Assembly (NCBI GenBank): GCA_008694505.1
Contig: VZDJ01004378.1
Coordinates: 5,129,014 to 5,193,013, forward strand
DNA from: Cyanoderma ruficeps
Lineage: Eukaryota > Chordata > Aves > Passeriformes > Timaliidae
Length of the DNA stretch: 64,000 nt
Direction: 5' to 3'
Shown here: piece by piece, positions 10,796 through 22,800 of the stretch
Layout of the letters: each line of letters begins with the position of its first letter
How positions within the stretch are numbered: the stretch's first letter is position 1
Position numbers and translations under genes: made by a program
The notes under the pieces: generated by a model
What the model saw: only the letters and a program-made list of their open reading frames with translations
Databases searched by the model: none
What the model was told of the DNA's origin: nothing

Positions 10796-13700
10796 ACCAG
10801 AACACCAGTCATCCTTGTGTGGCTGAGATTATTCCTGCGGTCTTCACCAGTTACAAAGGGTATGATCTCTTCAGTACAGCTTGTTCAATGTTCACCGGCA
10901 CAATTCCCAAAATAGACCCCCAATCAAGATCAAATATAGTTGTGATTTGCAGTCTGAATTGACTGACGAGCCAGCTGACTGAGACAGCTGGTACATGATA
11001 GTCAGGCTTTAAGGCATTCCATAATTTCGATTTAATTTCAAAGGTTACACTATAAGTAGGCACAAAATAAGTAATTTGCATGAGGACAAAGATAATCTCT
11101 GGAAATAACTATGGTATTCATAAATTATACAGTTATAGAACAGCCTCTTGTCATTTCTTTTGTCTCAGCACAGTAGAATTGTTGTCAGTATAATACTGTA
11201 ATATACATAAGTAGCATTACAAATGCATGTGCAGAAGGTTTGCTGGTAGTATTATTGGTACAAGTGATGAGAAAACATTATGGTATCTACACAGTTGTAT
11301 ACATGTATAAACCACATCAACCACCTCCACAGAATTTAATAATCCCATTTCACCCTTACCATTATCAAGTATCTTTAAATATGCCAACATTATGGGTCCA
11401 CGTCATGGAAACCCAGCTGTTAAGAGTTCATTATCTAAACATGCATTACAAAGTCTATTTCAATCGCCACTGCTTTTGAATTGCATCACTTATTTTAGTC
11501 ACAAAGCAACCTCAGTTCTACACAAATCCTGATTAAAAATTTCACAGCTAATTGTTTCTGTCTGTGACGTGTAATAATGAGCAGAGAGCATCTTTGTACT
11601 GAACAGCCAAACCCACCATCAACTCAGGCAAACATCTCTTTCTTTGATATTTGGTGAGATTTTGAGAGATCTCAGATCTAAATAATTCTAGTACTGGTGG
11701 AGGATGTTTGGGATGTTTAAGAAGTAGGCTTTTGGGACAAATCCAAAAGGCAATTAGAGCAGCTAGATCATAATTAATAGAAATAATGAGGAAAATTTAA
11801 AGTGTTCTTCTATAATCACTATTTCAGAATGGATAAATAGTCTCTGAGCTTCCTACAAAGGAACACAAACATTTATTTTTCTGATATTCTAAATCTCACA
11901 TGCAAGTCTGGAATCTAAAATCTTTGCGAAGTTTTCATTCAGTGAGATTTCACATTTGTGGCTTCTTCACAGCTTGTATTTCAAAACAAAGCAAAGCCTG
12001 ATTATATTTCCTTGGCACTTGAGTGCAAGAGAAGAGAATGATGTGAAAGATTCCTCCCCTTTTCTGCAGGCTGACAAGCTGGGCACAATGACATCTCTCC
12101 CCTGTTTGCTGTGTGACAGGGAACCTTCATGCTTGGCCCTGATGGGAGGAGCTCAGCCCTCCCTGACGGCTGTCTCAGGACCTGAGCAAGAGTCTACCCA
12201 GACAGCAAGACCCACCACAGACCTCTGGGTGCTCTGGGCAAGTTGCATACAGCTCCCCCAGGCTTTTCAGCTCCATTTTTTTTTACTCAGACAAGGCAAT
12301 TTCATAAAATACATCAATACAGATTATAAATCTGAAATGCAAGAGGACAATTAAGAACTGTGTGTTATTCTCATTCAGTTTAACGACCCAGGTGGATTGG
12401 CCTCCAGATCTGAGTAGAAACCACTGAAGACAGAATTGTCCACCTAACTATCATTCTATTGAAAATAAACCCATACCCTTTTTACTGCTGCTATTTCAAA
12501 AAATTCATTCAAAGAACTCAAATCACAAGCTGACGTTTGGAAGTTTTCTCATAAAATAAATAATATATGAAATCCTCTTAGAGATAAAGAGACAAACCAT
12601 TACCAATGAAAAAGTATTTTTTCTCTATGCAAATATTATGATCTTTAATAATTATGTTAAGTTTTCATTTATATTCACAGCTCATCTCGTAAAATCATTA
12701 TATGTCTTAACATTAACTTTGATTGCATAAATATTACATTGACTTTGATCATGTAAGTATTGCACAATCACCATTTAAATAGTTATGAAGGTGACTGAAT
12801 AGGTTCCAATTGAGTTTAATTTAACTGGAGTAGGAAATATTTTTCCTTTGATTTTTAAACAGTGCTTTTGATTTAGTTCTTTTATAGACAGACCATAGAA
12901 GTTTTCATTCTTTTATGAACTCACAGAAAAATGCTCACAAGGGCATTTCTAGAAGTGAGAATTGAGGCTGACTACTACAAAATTATTAAAACAAAACTAT
13001 ATCTTCTCTTCTATGGGATCACCAAGAAACTAACTCAGGTCCCAATACAGAAGCCTTTTTAACACATATATCATAAGCTTGTGATTAATTGCCATGATTA
13101 CATTCACTGGATTACATTGCTGCTAAATGAATGTTTCTTTCATGCTTAAGGCAGTCTATTTTATTGGGTAGGTTTAAGAGTGTCTTTCACACTTTGCTGG
13201 ACCTCAGCTGCAGCAAGCTCTTGGTAGGTTTCCAGCCAACTCCGCTAGGGCATGGAGGGCTTTGATGCCTCTGAACAAATGGTAAGATATTGATTCACAG
13301 AAGCTGAGGCCTTTTACCCTACTGACTATCAAAGAAAGCTGTTAACAGCTGCCTTGAATGTGCATTAGCAGTCACAGGGTACATAGGAACTTCCCGTAAA
13401 GTAATGCTGGTGTTATAAATGGCAGTTTGTTCCCTCCTTACTTTGAAGAGACAGAATACGGCTATCAGGGTGGGATTTACTCATCTACAATACTTGTCTG
13501 GCTCACTTACCCTGCCTTTTAGAACTATTTGAGTGACTCTGTATTCTTTGCTAAGGTAATTTCAGCCTTCAGGTGTGGAGTCCAAGGGTATCCACAGTGG
13601 GACATTGCACTTCTGAAGAAAAGGCCGAACTTCATCCTGTTTCTTATTTCTGAAGGTGCTATCCCTCACTTCAGTGGAAAAGGGACAAAGAAACCTCAGT

Positions 13701-14141
13701 GTCTGCCAGCTGCATTTAAGAACATAATCCTTTTTTATGTAGTTATGTATCATCCTAGCAAACCTCTCTTAGGACAGCAAACATCCAAAGCTAACACGCT
13801 CTTCTGCTGTATCTGTGAATTCTTTACGTAGATATGCACTATTTTTACCTTTTTCAAGGATACCATTAATACCTCCTCCTTTGTAAGACAGATTCTTATT
13901 AGCAAGTCCCAAACAGCTCTTAGGAGGCTCAAATCTCTCAAGATACTACAGTTCTGATCTGAGCTCAGTGAAGACTGAATGAAAAGCAGTAGTCCCAGAT
14001 TTATAAAACATTGTCCTTGGCTTCTCCATAATCGGTGTGCCTGCTCAGAGGTGTTCTAGAGGTGTTCTATACCCTTCTGTACTGGTATCTTTTACTCCTG
14101 TCTGGCTTGGATACTTTCTCAATTTGCAAAACTGCTTCCAC

Positions 14142-14145
<4 letters not shown>
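10796..14145. other. AT-rich non-coding sequence with one GC-richer patch
   Basis: Mostly unique AT-rich DNA. A patch at about 12,050-12,280 is GC-richer and is crossed by a 132-codon plus-strand open frame (11,956-12,354), but that frame starts at TTG and matches no family I know. An 11-base perfect tandem repeat (AGAGGTGTTCT twice) lies at 14,047-14,068. A degenerate ~26-base tandem repeat lies at 12,716-12,768, each half starting ACTTTGAT. No gene is supported. Confidence 0.5.
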
Positions 14146-14185
<40 letters not shown>

Positions 14186-14197
14186 NNNNTTTTTTTT
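14146..14197. repeat. Long T homopolymer interrupted by four Ns
   Basis: Forty T (14146-14185), four unresolved bases (14186-14189) and eight more T (14190-14197). The Ns show the true length was not resolved. As with the tract at 10.75 kb, a minus-strand poly-A tail is conceivable, but there is no AATAAA signal in the right place and no flanking target-site duplication. Confidence 0.85.
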
Positions 14198-14216
14198 GTC
14201 TTCCAGAATGAGAACT

Positions 14217-14248
14217 GGAATCCCCTCAGATTGGAATCCCCTCAGATT
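14217..14248. repeat. Perfect 16-bp tandem duplication
   Basis: GGAATCCCCTCAGATT occurs twice back to back at 14217-14232 and 14233-14248 with no mismatch, 19 bases after the gapped T tract. Perfect identity suggests a recent event or a local assembly error next to the gap. Confidence 0.92.
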
Positions 14249-17200
14249 TCTGCTTCCTCCGCCTTTCCTCTCTGTGGCAGCCTGAGTGTGGAAGTCGCTC
14301 AACCACAAGAGGCTGGATATATCAGAGGGTTTCATTGCAACTAGCTAACAGGACCGGGATTTGGGCTGAAGTCATAGCTACTATTCTAGAGATGCAAAAT
14401 GCTGTCCTTAGAGATGATCTAATCCAGTAGGGATAGGGGATTTCTGTGTATGTGTACTGGGATAAAGTCTACTGCAAGCATTTTAAAGTAAAGGAGAGTT
14501 GGTTTTTACATTTTACTTATGTTCATTTTAGAGAGAAATGTATGTTTTTAATTGTTTAATTGTAAATTCTGTTTCTGAGGCAAAAATAAAGATGGAACAA
14601 TTGAAAATTACTTCAGTGACTCTAATTGGCAAACATTGACACATAGTATTTCTGCCACCAACATTTTTCTTCCTCTTTCTTTGGGGTAATTATAACTCTT
14701 AAATTCAGACAGCATTTTCAAAACACAGGCTGATATATCCAATAACTTTGACTTCATATTGTATTTTTGAAGCCTTTACAACATTAACATATAAAACTGG
14801 AATAATGCTACTTAACTGCATTCATGCATTAAAGTCTGTTTACAATACGCATTATACTTTAGTTCTTATATTGCAGAGTTCCTTCAGGAAGCATGAATAA
14901 CTCAAGTAGACAGAACAGCAATTGAAAAATAAAACTAAAGAGAAAATGGGAACAGATTTCAATGTAGCAAGACAAAAGATTCCTTTCTCTGGAGGATATA
15001 GTATTGAAAAGAGATATTGTATTAACAGCTTCTTTCACAATATTTAACTGTACAGATGTTTTAAATAAGTCTTTGCCTTGCTGCATTTCAACTAAAAAAC
15101 ACATTCACAGAGATGTAAATCATAACTGATCATAACAAGCACGCATTATCTATAAATAACCTAATCAACATTCAGCAAGGAGTTGCATAAATGAACCATT
15201 CTACATATTGCACCTTATAATGAGCCACTACACAACTAATGACTTATTAGTGCCACGGGCAATGAATGATTAATTAGTCAATTCAAAAGTGACTTTTTAA
15301 GGGTATAATTGCTACCTTTTCTAATTTCTGAAGGTTAGACAGAATTATGCCATGTTGGCATACTAGACCTGATAAAAAAACAACTTTGTTTATCAACAAT
15401 GTGCTAAGAGCTGGGGTGGTTCCTGAGGGCAGATTTCCCTAAGCTGAAAATGCACTCCTGATATAGGTTCATCAGAATACCTTTGAGTACTTTACAGTGA
15501 ATCTTGGGGAAATTTAGGACAGTGGCAAATAAGAGCTGAGAGTGCCTGAGAAGATAAGGCACTCAGACCCCACACAATTGCTGCTGTGCCCAGAGTGTGC
15601 TGTTAGCTTCAATTCTGGGACATAATTCATTTCCTTTTCCAGCTGCTGCTGTCCCTTGCCTCTTCTAGCTTCTCATCTTCTCTTTAGCATTTATGTGTCA
15701 GCTTGGGAGGGATATGGACTGGACATTGCTCAGGCCCCTGAGTAGACAGAACCACATTGCACAAATGTTTGTAGGAATGTGGGATAAACATGCATTAGGC
15801 TAAAAGCAATTAACAAACGCATAATTTTCCTTGGAAAAAACTGCGTGGTGTAAATGCAATTCTAAGAAGGATTTCAAGGTATCAATAGGTATGAAGGTAT
15901 CAAACCAATGTATTATCATTCCTGGGAACACACTGACTTCTGTTTGCATGATCCAAAATCCACATAAGACAATGGAAAGTGTTCTGCTGAATCCAGTGGC
16001 ATTATGGAAGGTAATAACTAGCAGAGACTGAGAAAATCTTTACTTGATTACTGTGAGCTCTGTGTGGGAACAGAAGGATGTAGTGAACAAAAGAGTGGAT
16101 TGTTCTGCAATATTTCGGTTTTCATATAGGGGAGTCAATTGAAGGACCAAAAGAAGCAACATAAAATCTCTAACTCTATGACCACTTGGCCCTAATTCAA
16201 AGTTGTGAGGCAGGAGCTTGACTAGCAGACAATCTGTTCTGCAATTCAGCAGTCTCACAGGGTTAATGAGCAGAGTGTCACTTCTAACACTCCTCTAATG
16301 CCCTCTTTCAAAAACCTCCAGGTACAATTGCTGACATGACATCAATTTATAAACTGATGTCTTCAGTAAAGCAAAGCTGCTTCATATATGAAAAGGGAAA
16401 AAAAGTATACTTGGCAAAGTAACAACAGTAATTAATAGAACTTTATTAGAAGTTTTCACTTGACCAAAATTAAGTTGCAACATTATTCCTACTGTGACAT
16501 TATTGCTACTGTTAGTGCAGAGAACAAAATAATTGTTTCTCGGAGTAACAAATCTAACCGAAATCTGTGCCCTCAGCTTATTCAGATCACTTGCCAATGA
16601 AACTACTGAAGTTATCAGTGGATAAGAACGAAAAATCAATAAGTAACACAAAGGGATCACATCTCTTTATCATGCATATGCTTTATTTAGGTTGTTTAAA
16701 TTTCCCGTTTGTGGGGCACAGCCACTCAACTGACAGCATTTGCCTTCTTCACATCCCTGCATCTGCTGCATTGCTGGCTGCAGGAAGCTGGGGAGTATCC
16801 ACTGCACTGCTTGCTGCAGTCAAAAGTCTAAGAGGAAAATTAATCCTAATTTCCAACCTCTTTTCTGTTCCTAGGATTAAGTATTACTCTCAATTTTCCC
16901 CTCCAGTTGTCAATCAGCTTCTTCTAAGTAACCAAATATTAGTTAACCAAACACATCTAATTTTGAATACATATAAAAAAATCCTATTCTTCTATGAATA
17001 CCTTAGAGGAATAGGAGCATTTCTCTTAAAAGGAAAACTTCACATTTTGTTTTAAAATATGTAGAAACACACACTTATTTATAATTGAAGACCAGTATAA
17101 GCTTTAAAGTCAGCTTTGTTCAGCATCCAAAAATTATGTCCTCTTTTTCATGCTTTATTCTCATTAAAGCTTGGGTGATATTTAGGTTCCCTCATTTTTT

Positions 17201-20200
17201 TTCTAATCTACGGAGCCAATTCTTATGGCCATTCTTCTTATTTCTTAAAGTTTCTAAACAGATTTCCAAAGAGGTGGGCTAGTTCTTCACCATGAACAGT
17301 TTAGCTAGTAAGAACACCATCTCCTTCCTTAGGCTCTCTCTTAAATCATTTCCAGAAATAAAGGACTGCACCAGGAACAGAATTACAATGAGAGCATTTT
17401 ACTTTGTGCACATTACAATGTTATATCCCATGAATATACAAAATAAAAGTGGGAAAGAATTATCTAAATGTGATCCACAGAATTGTAACATCATTCCATA
17501 GCTACAGTCCTTACTTGTAGCCACTGGCCATTCATTGTCTGAGAGGTTTATTACAATGCTGTTACATTCGCTGATGGAAATGCAGATGTAAATTTTGCTA
17601 CTAAGACCAATAAGGACATAAAGATGTCATGTTGTTCGCACAATTTCGTCCCCTTTCTGTTGCCGCCCATAGGTTGGCAGAGGCTGTGGCAATGGCTGTG
17701 ATCCAACTTGCCTTTTTGACCAAACTTAAGTCCTTATAAAAACAACCAAGAGCAAAACTTCTCCAGTAAGGCACATGCATTTTTTAAAGTAATTAAAAAG
17801 ATTTGTTTTGCTGTTTGAAAATAATTAGAAACAATATTGTTCAAAATCTTAATTATGACCTAGGTTGCTTTTATGTTATTTTTTCTTCAATAAAACTCTA
17901 ATTAGTAGCTAATACACAGTTGCACTACACTTTGCATATAAGTGAATAGACAATAAAAACACTGAGGTTCATTAAAGTGATCAAAGAGAACTGCATACTC
18001 TCCACTCCTTTCAATAACTGTTCTACAGAGAGCTGGAAGGTTTTTAAAAAGCCTGAGCAGTCCTTGCCATTAATGTACTAAGTGAGTATAATTACCCCAA
18101 TCAAGAGAACACAACTTATTTGCAATGAACTTTCCAAATTAAAATCGTTTGACTGCTAACACAAATGAGATTCTGTTCATGAAAGGATCATTATAATTAA
18201 GCAAAAACTATTACTTTAAACTACCATGAACCCTTAGGACAATGACCTGAGTTTGTAGGAGCTGTTCTTTGTAATACTGAAATCACTAAACCACTAACTG
18301 ATTAGATGGTTTTCAGTTTAGAAAGATGTTACTCAATAGCATGGATCTAAATCCACACTACATTCACTGTGAAATTTATTCGGTGCAAAGAGATCTTTAT
18401 GGATTGTCACTGAACTGAGTGAAGAAATGTGGAGAACTTTTAACTACAGCTAAAAATTGCTGGGAAAACTGTCCTGAAAATTATGCATGAAGATTCAAAA
18501 ACACAGAAGCAGGAAACAGTATAGACCAAAAGACACAAATAAAGCAAAACCATGGAGTGTTGCCACAATCAAAAGAGAGAGAAACCTATGAGATACATAT
18601 CTAGATCACTAAAAAACAAAGTACAGAATAACAGTAACTGAGAAACTATCCCGGAGCTGTTTTTCTCATGGGCTTGTTATTGTAAAATTCTGGTTTGGGT
18701 TCTTTAAGAGAAAAGTGAACAGAGACACTCCATATATATTTAATTCAGTAAGAATGGTTTAAGACTATGTCTAACTGCTTTTTAAATCCATATAAATTTC
18801 TAATAGGTGAAATCTCTGAGAATAAAGTCTTCTCTTAAATCTTAGAATTTGTCTAAAAGCAGTTTAAAAATGTAGAGCACTGAGGGAAGAGAGCATTATC
18901 AAAAAATACAGAAGTTCTAAAGGAACAAGACAAGCCGTTTTAACTTTTAAAATGATAATTGTGTAATAAATAAAACCCCAAATTAGTTAAAAAAGTGCTC
19001 ATAAGTAACAAAATGCCAGATCACAATGAACACTGCTGGCTAAATTCAGGCTCAAGATCACTATGTTAAAGCCCTATTACAAAGATAGGCTTTTTGTTTT
19101 TGAAGGAAAAAATAGCATATACTTTGATAAGATTGTTTTCTACACAGAAAAGAGCAATGCTGACATTTTTAAATCTCAGCTAAGGTTAGTGAGAGAGAAG
19201 AAGAAAAAGACTGTTAAAGTATGTAAGTCCCAGTCTTGTACACAGAGAACCAGAAGTGCTTGGCTTAGGTTGATAACTTTCTAGTTTACTGGAATGAGAC
19301 TTTATTAATCAGAAACAGGATCTTTGGTGTTAACATTAAAATATATTTCCATGATACAGCTAGGTCTAATTATCTTATTTTACATATTTATTATGATGTG
19401 GTATAATGGAGTACTGCACAAGCATGAGAACAGTTTTGTTTCAAGTAGTGGCTATGCTGAATGCATTTTAACATGAGCAAAAACAACATTAAAAGTGTTA
19501 AATAATTTCCCATTACAGCACACATTTGCACAAAGCTTGCAAGGGGACAACTCGGGAAACTAAAATTATTCATTCAGCAAGTCTTTGTGGAATCAGTCTC
19601 TGAGTCAGTTTCTCTCGTTCTCTGCATGACTGATTTTTCAAGTAATAAGATTTAAAAATACTTACAAAAACATAGTTGTAAAATTATAAGAGGTTCCCAA
19701 AAGGCTTAAATTAACTTATGCTATATTTGGGTGTATCTACACAGACATTTATTGCTTTTGTACAAATATGATAGCATCTGCAAGCTGCCTCCAACACCAA
19801 ATGTTAGAACGTAGCTGTGGTAGCTGTGCACAAGTGACTGTGGCTATCCAAGCACTTCAGCAGCTCAAGAATTTGTCTGACTTTACCTCTGGTCCCACAC
19901 TGATATCACTGACCTGTGTGAGACCCCGTGCCAGTTATACTTCACCTCCACTGTTTAAATCACTCAGCTGAGAAGTAATGTTGTTCTGAGGACAAATCCT
20001 GCCTAACAGCTGCTTCCAAAGCAGTGGGGTGAGAATTTTTTTACACCTACACAAGAACTTAAAATAGATTGAGAAAGATAAGAAACCATTGTGCTTTCTG
20101 TCAGCAAATGGAGCAACAGAATTGACACACTGCTGTTCTCAATGCTCTTAATTTTGAAGTGGTTAGGAATTACAGTAAAAGCCAAATCAAATTAATAGCA

Positions 20201-20738
20201 CTCCAAGGAATAATGTCAACCATTTCTCTCCCATTATTTATAATCTAAATATGCACACTAATATTTTCTTAACTTTAATAACAATTGTTTCACATGGTCT
20301 TGAGGATGGCATAATGCCTGGGAACTGTTTCACCAATGCCATAATGATCTACTCTTTGGATTATCTCCAGGACAAAGGCCATGAAGTATAATTAAAAGGA
20401 ACTAATAATTAACACCCATTAAATAGAAAAATCAAGGAAAAGAATGATAAATTTAGTTAAATACTACAAGTAGCTTTACCACATTTCCTCTCATGGGCTA
20501 AAATACCTGTTCTGGTGATTACTGATGTACACAAATATGCCAACATAAAACCTGAAAAACGTGACTCATTCTCTATTTCACTATATCAAAACCATGAAAT
20601 CAGTACATCTTAATGAGCACCTAGCTGCTCCATATTTTTTTTCTACATGCAACCTATTATCAGAATTGGAACACTGCATTTTCATGGAGCCATTTCAGTG
20701 CATTTTGCATAGATACTTTTCAGATCTGGTCACAAAAG
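14249..20738. other. AT-rich non-coding sequence, no gene seen
   Basis: A 6.5-kb stretch without recognised repeats. The longest open frame (16,567-17,055, 162 codons) starts at GTG and resembles nothing known to me. The segment at about 15,180-15,300 carries homeodomain-type TTAATTAG words and looks like candidate conserved non-coding DNA (see findings). Otherwise nothing stands out. Confidence 0.5.
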
Positions 20739-20865
20739 CACAGAACCATAAAATAGTTGGACTTCGACGGTTCAACCCTCCTGCTCACACAGAGCCACCT
20801 GCAGTCAGCCGCCCAGGATAATGGGCAGACAGTTTTTGGATGGAAACTACACAATCTTGCTCAAC
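20739..20865 (-). mobile_element. CR1 LINE 3'-end fragment, degraded
   Basis: On the plus strand it starts with ACAGAACCATAAAATAG, a decayed form of the reverse-complemented CR1 terminal 8-mers. It continues with 'TTCAACCCTCCTGCTCACACAGAGCCACCTGCAG' in outline, 'GCCCAGGATAATGGGCAGACAG', and then the diverged equivalent of the 'GGAGACTCCACAACCTCTCTGGGCAAC' block, all in CR1 order. Only the last ~125 bases of the element remain, as is usual for 5'-truncated CR1 insertions, and divergence is high, so this is an old copy. Confidence 0.75.
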
Positions 20866-22430
20866 AATTTGCTTTATTGCTCAAAAAAACCAAAAATGTA
20901 CTTCAATGTAACAAAAAAATTTCATAATTCAACAGAAAGAGAAGAAAACTTAAATCAACTAAACATCCTCCCATTCAATTGCTCATAAACTAAACACAAT
21001 AAATATACTCTGTCAAGCTGTTATCATTCTAATCATACTATATATGAACTTCTTTTAAAATATATATAGGGAGGGTTTGAGTGTGCACGTATGTCTTCAC
21101 TTACTACATAAACCAGCAGGCTGGCCAAGTGAATTTTCTTTCACTTGCCCCTAAGTAAATTAAGAGCAATACTACTCAATTGCTCTCTTTAATAGAGATC
21201 TGCAACATGGTAAATTTGAGAATAATGCCAGTTCTCCTGGTATTTAAATTACCATGTTAATGACCATCTATTTTTAATGACTATAAATAGTTGAAATACT
21301 AGCATATCATTTACTAAAGGTTACTTAGTCATTAATGTATCAACACAGCATGGTAAATAATGCAGTAGAAAACTCCAACGTCTAAAAGTATGTCAGGGTC
21401 ACAAATGACAAAATATGTATAGTCTTTTAAGGTCTGTTTGTAATATAAGTAACAAAATACATATATTCTTTTTAAGTCTGTTTGTGATACAAACCTTGAG
21501 AAAACAATGAGCAACAATATATTTAACTTTCTAGTACATCTTTATGAATATGCTCCCTACTAAAAAACATAAGCAGGGATTTATAATCGAAAATATTAAA
21601 CTTAACTGCTTTCAAAACACGTAAATGACATCATCTGCACTATAAACTTTGTGGATCATACAAGCCATTTTGGAGCCATTTATTTTAAATTTGTGTCTGT
21701 GAAACAAGACAAATGTGAAAAAAATAATTAAAGGTGTTGCCAAGAGCTTCAAGCTCTGATTCCATAGACATAGAAACTGTTGTCTCCCTGATAAGCATTT
21801 ATTCTTTCCTTCCTATCTTCCACTACCTTAAAGGATCTGCCATATAGATATTTCTAATGATCAGTCAATACTGACAGTGTTGTCATCCATCACTACAGAA
21901 CAAGTACTATTTTACAAAGTAATCACATAAATCCATCTTCCAAGACAATGTAATTCTTCCAGACACACCTCTTGATCTTTGGCAAGGTCATCTCATTTCT
22001 TGAAGCCTTCATGGAAAGACAGTAGATGTTAAAAATCAAAGAAGAATGAATGGAAGAAAAAAAGTAGATTCAGTTTAAAAAAGTGTCAAAGTAAGCAAAC
22101 CTATTTCTTTAACAAACAATGTATTAAAAGCATTTGTAATAAAGAGTCTGATATTTGCTGTTCATATCTAGTATTACTAATGCTTTTTCTACACAGAAAT
22201 AAATCACAAATGTTCATTTGGAATATTGATAGGAATTACTCAAAATTTGCCACAATGCTCTGGAATGATATTTTATCTTTTAAAGATAATTCTTGCGAGG
22301 AGTGTGTATTCCTGGTTAAAAAAAAAAGTATCTGTGTATCATTTCTGACTACATGAAGGAAAGAAATATGTTTAAATTATCATGAATTTATAGCTAATGC
22401 TTCTGATTATAGGACATAATTAGAAGTATT
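20866..22430. other. AT-rich non-coding sequence with a local duplication
   Basis: Unique AT-rich DNA apart from a degenerate ~44-base tandem duplication at about 21,405-21,490, in which both units share CAAAATA..., a TCTTTTTAAGTCTGTTTGT-like core and a TAATATAA/GATACAAA end. No gene or named repeat was seen. Confidence 0.5.
21405..21490. repeat. Degenerate ~44-bp tandem duplication
   Basis: Two adjacent units contain ACAAAATA followed about 13 bases later by a TCTTTT/AAG(G)TCTGTTTGT core (cores near 21,422-21,440 and 21,467-21,484). Several substitutions separate the units, so the duplication is older than the 24-bp one near 2.5 kb. Confidence 0.6.
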
Positions 22431-22800
22431 ACAGAATCACAGAATGGGCAAGGTTGAAAGGGACCATAGTGAGTCTTCTGTCCATCTTCCCTGCTCAAGC
22501 AGGACCATTCCAGAGCACCTTGTACAGTATTGTGTCGAGTTCTGGAATATCTCCAGGGAGACTCCACAGCCTCTCTGGGCAACCTGTTCCAATGCTCAGT
22601 CACTGCACAGTAAAGTTCTTCCTCATATTTAAGTGTCACTTCATGTGCATCAGCTTCCGCCCTTTTCCTCTTGTCCTATTGCTCAGCACCACCAAGCAGA
22701 GCCTGGCTCCATCCCCTTGACAGCCTCCCTTCAGGCACTTACAGACATTGGTGAGGTCTTCTCTCATTGTCTCCTCCCAAGGCTGAACAGTCCAGTTCTC
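22431..22800 (-). mobile_element. CR1 LINE 3'-end fragment, minus strand
   Basis: The left edge reads ACAGAATCACAGAATGG, the reverse complement of two ATTCTGTG-type 8-mers that end CR1 elements, followed by the GTTGAAAGGGACC motif. Further right come the diagnostic CR1 blocks ACTCCACAGCCTCTCTGGGC, AACCTGTTCCAATGCTCAGT, the 'CTTCCGCCCTTTTCCTCTTGTCCTATTG' region and a GGCTGAACAG block where homology stops. On the minus strand this encodes the worn C-terminal end of the CR1 second protein (EHWNRLPREAVESP, at about 22,540-22,600) followed by the 3' UTR. It is 5'-truncated, about 370 bases long and moderately diverged. No reverse-transcriptase core is present, so it cannot move by itself. Confidence 0.93.

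Noticed and set aside
10515..10962. Open frames with poly-lysine or poly-phenylalanine
   Set aside because: They read through the 47-T homopolymer and its N and have no independent coding support. The same applies to the frames at 14,037-14,335.
16567..17055. 162-codon plus-strand open frame, longest in the window
   Set aside because: It starts at GTG, has no domain, signal or family resemblance, and lies in ordinary AT-rich sequence.
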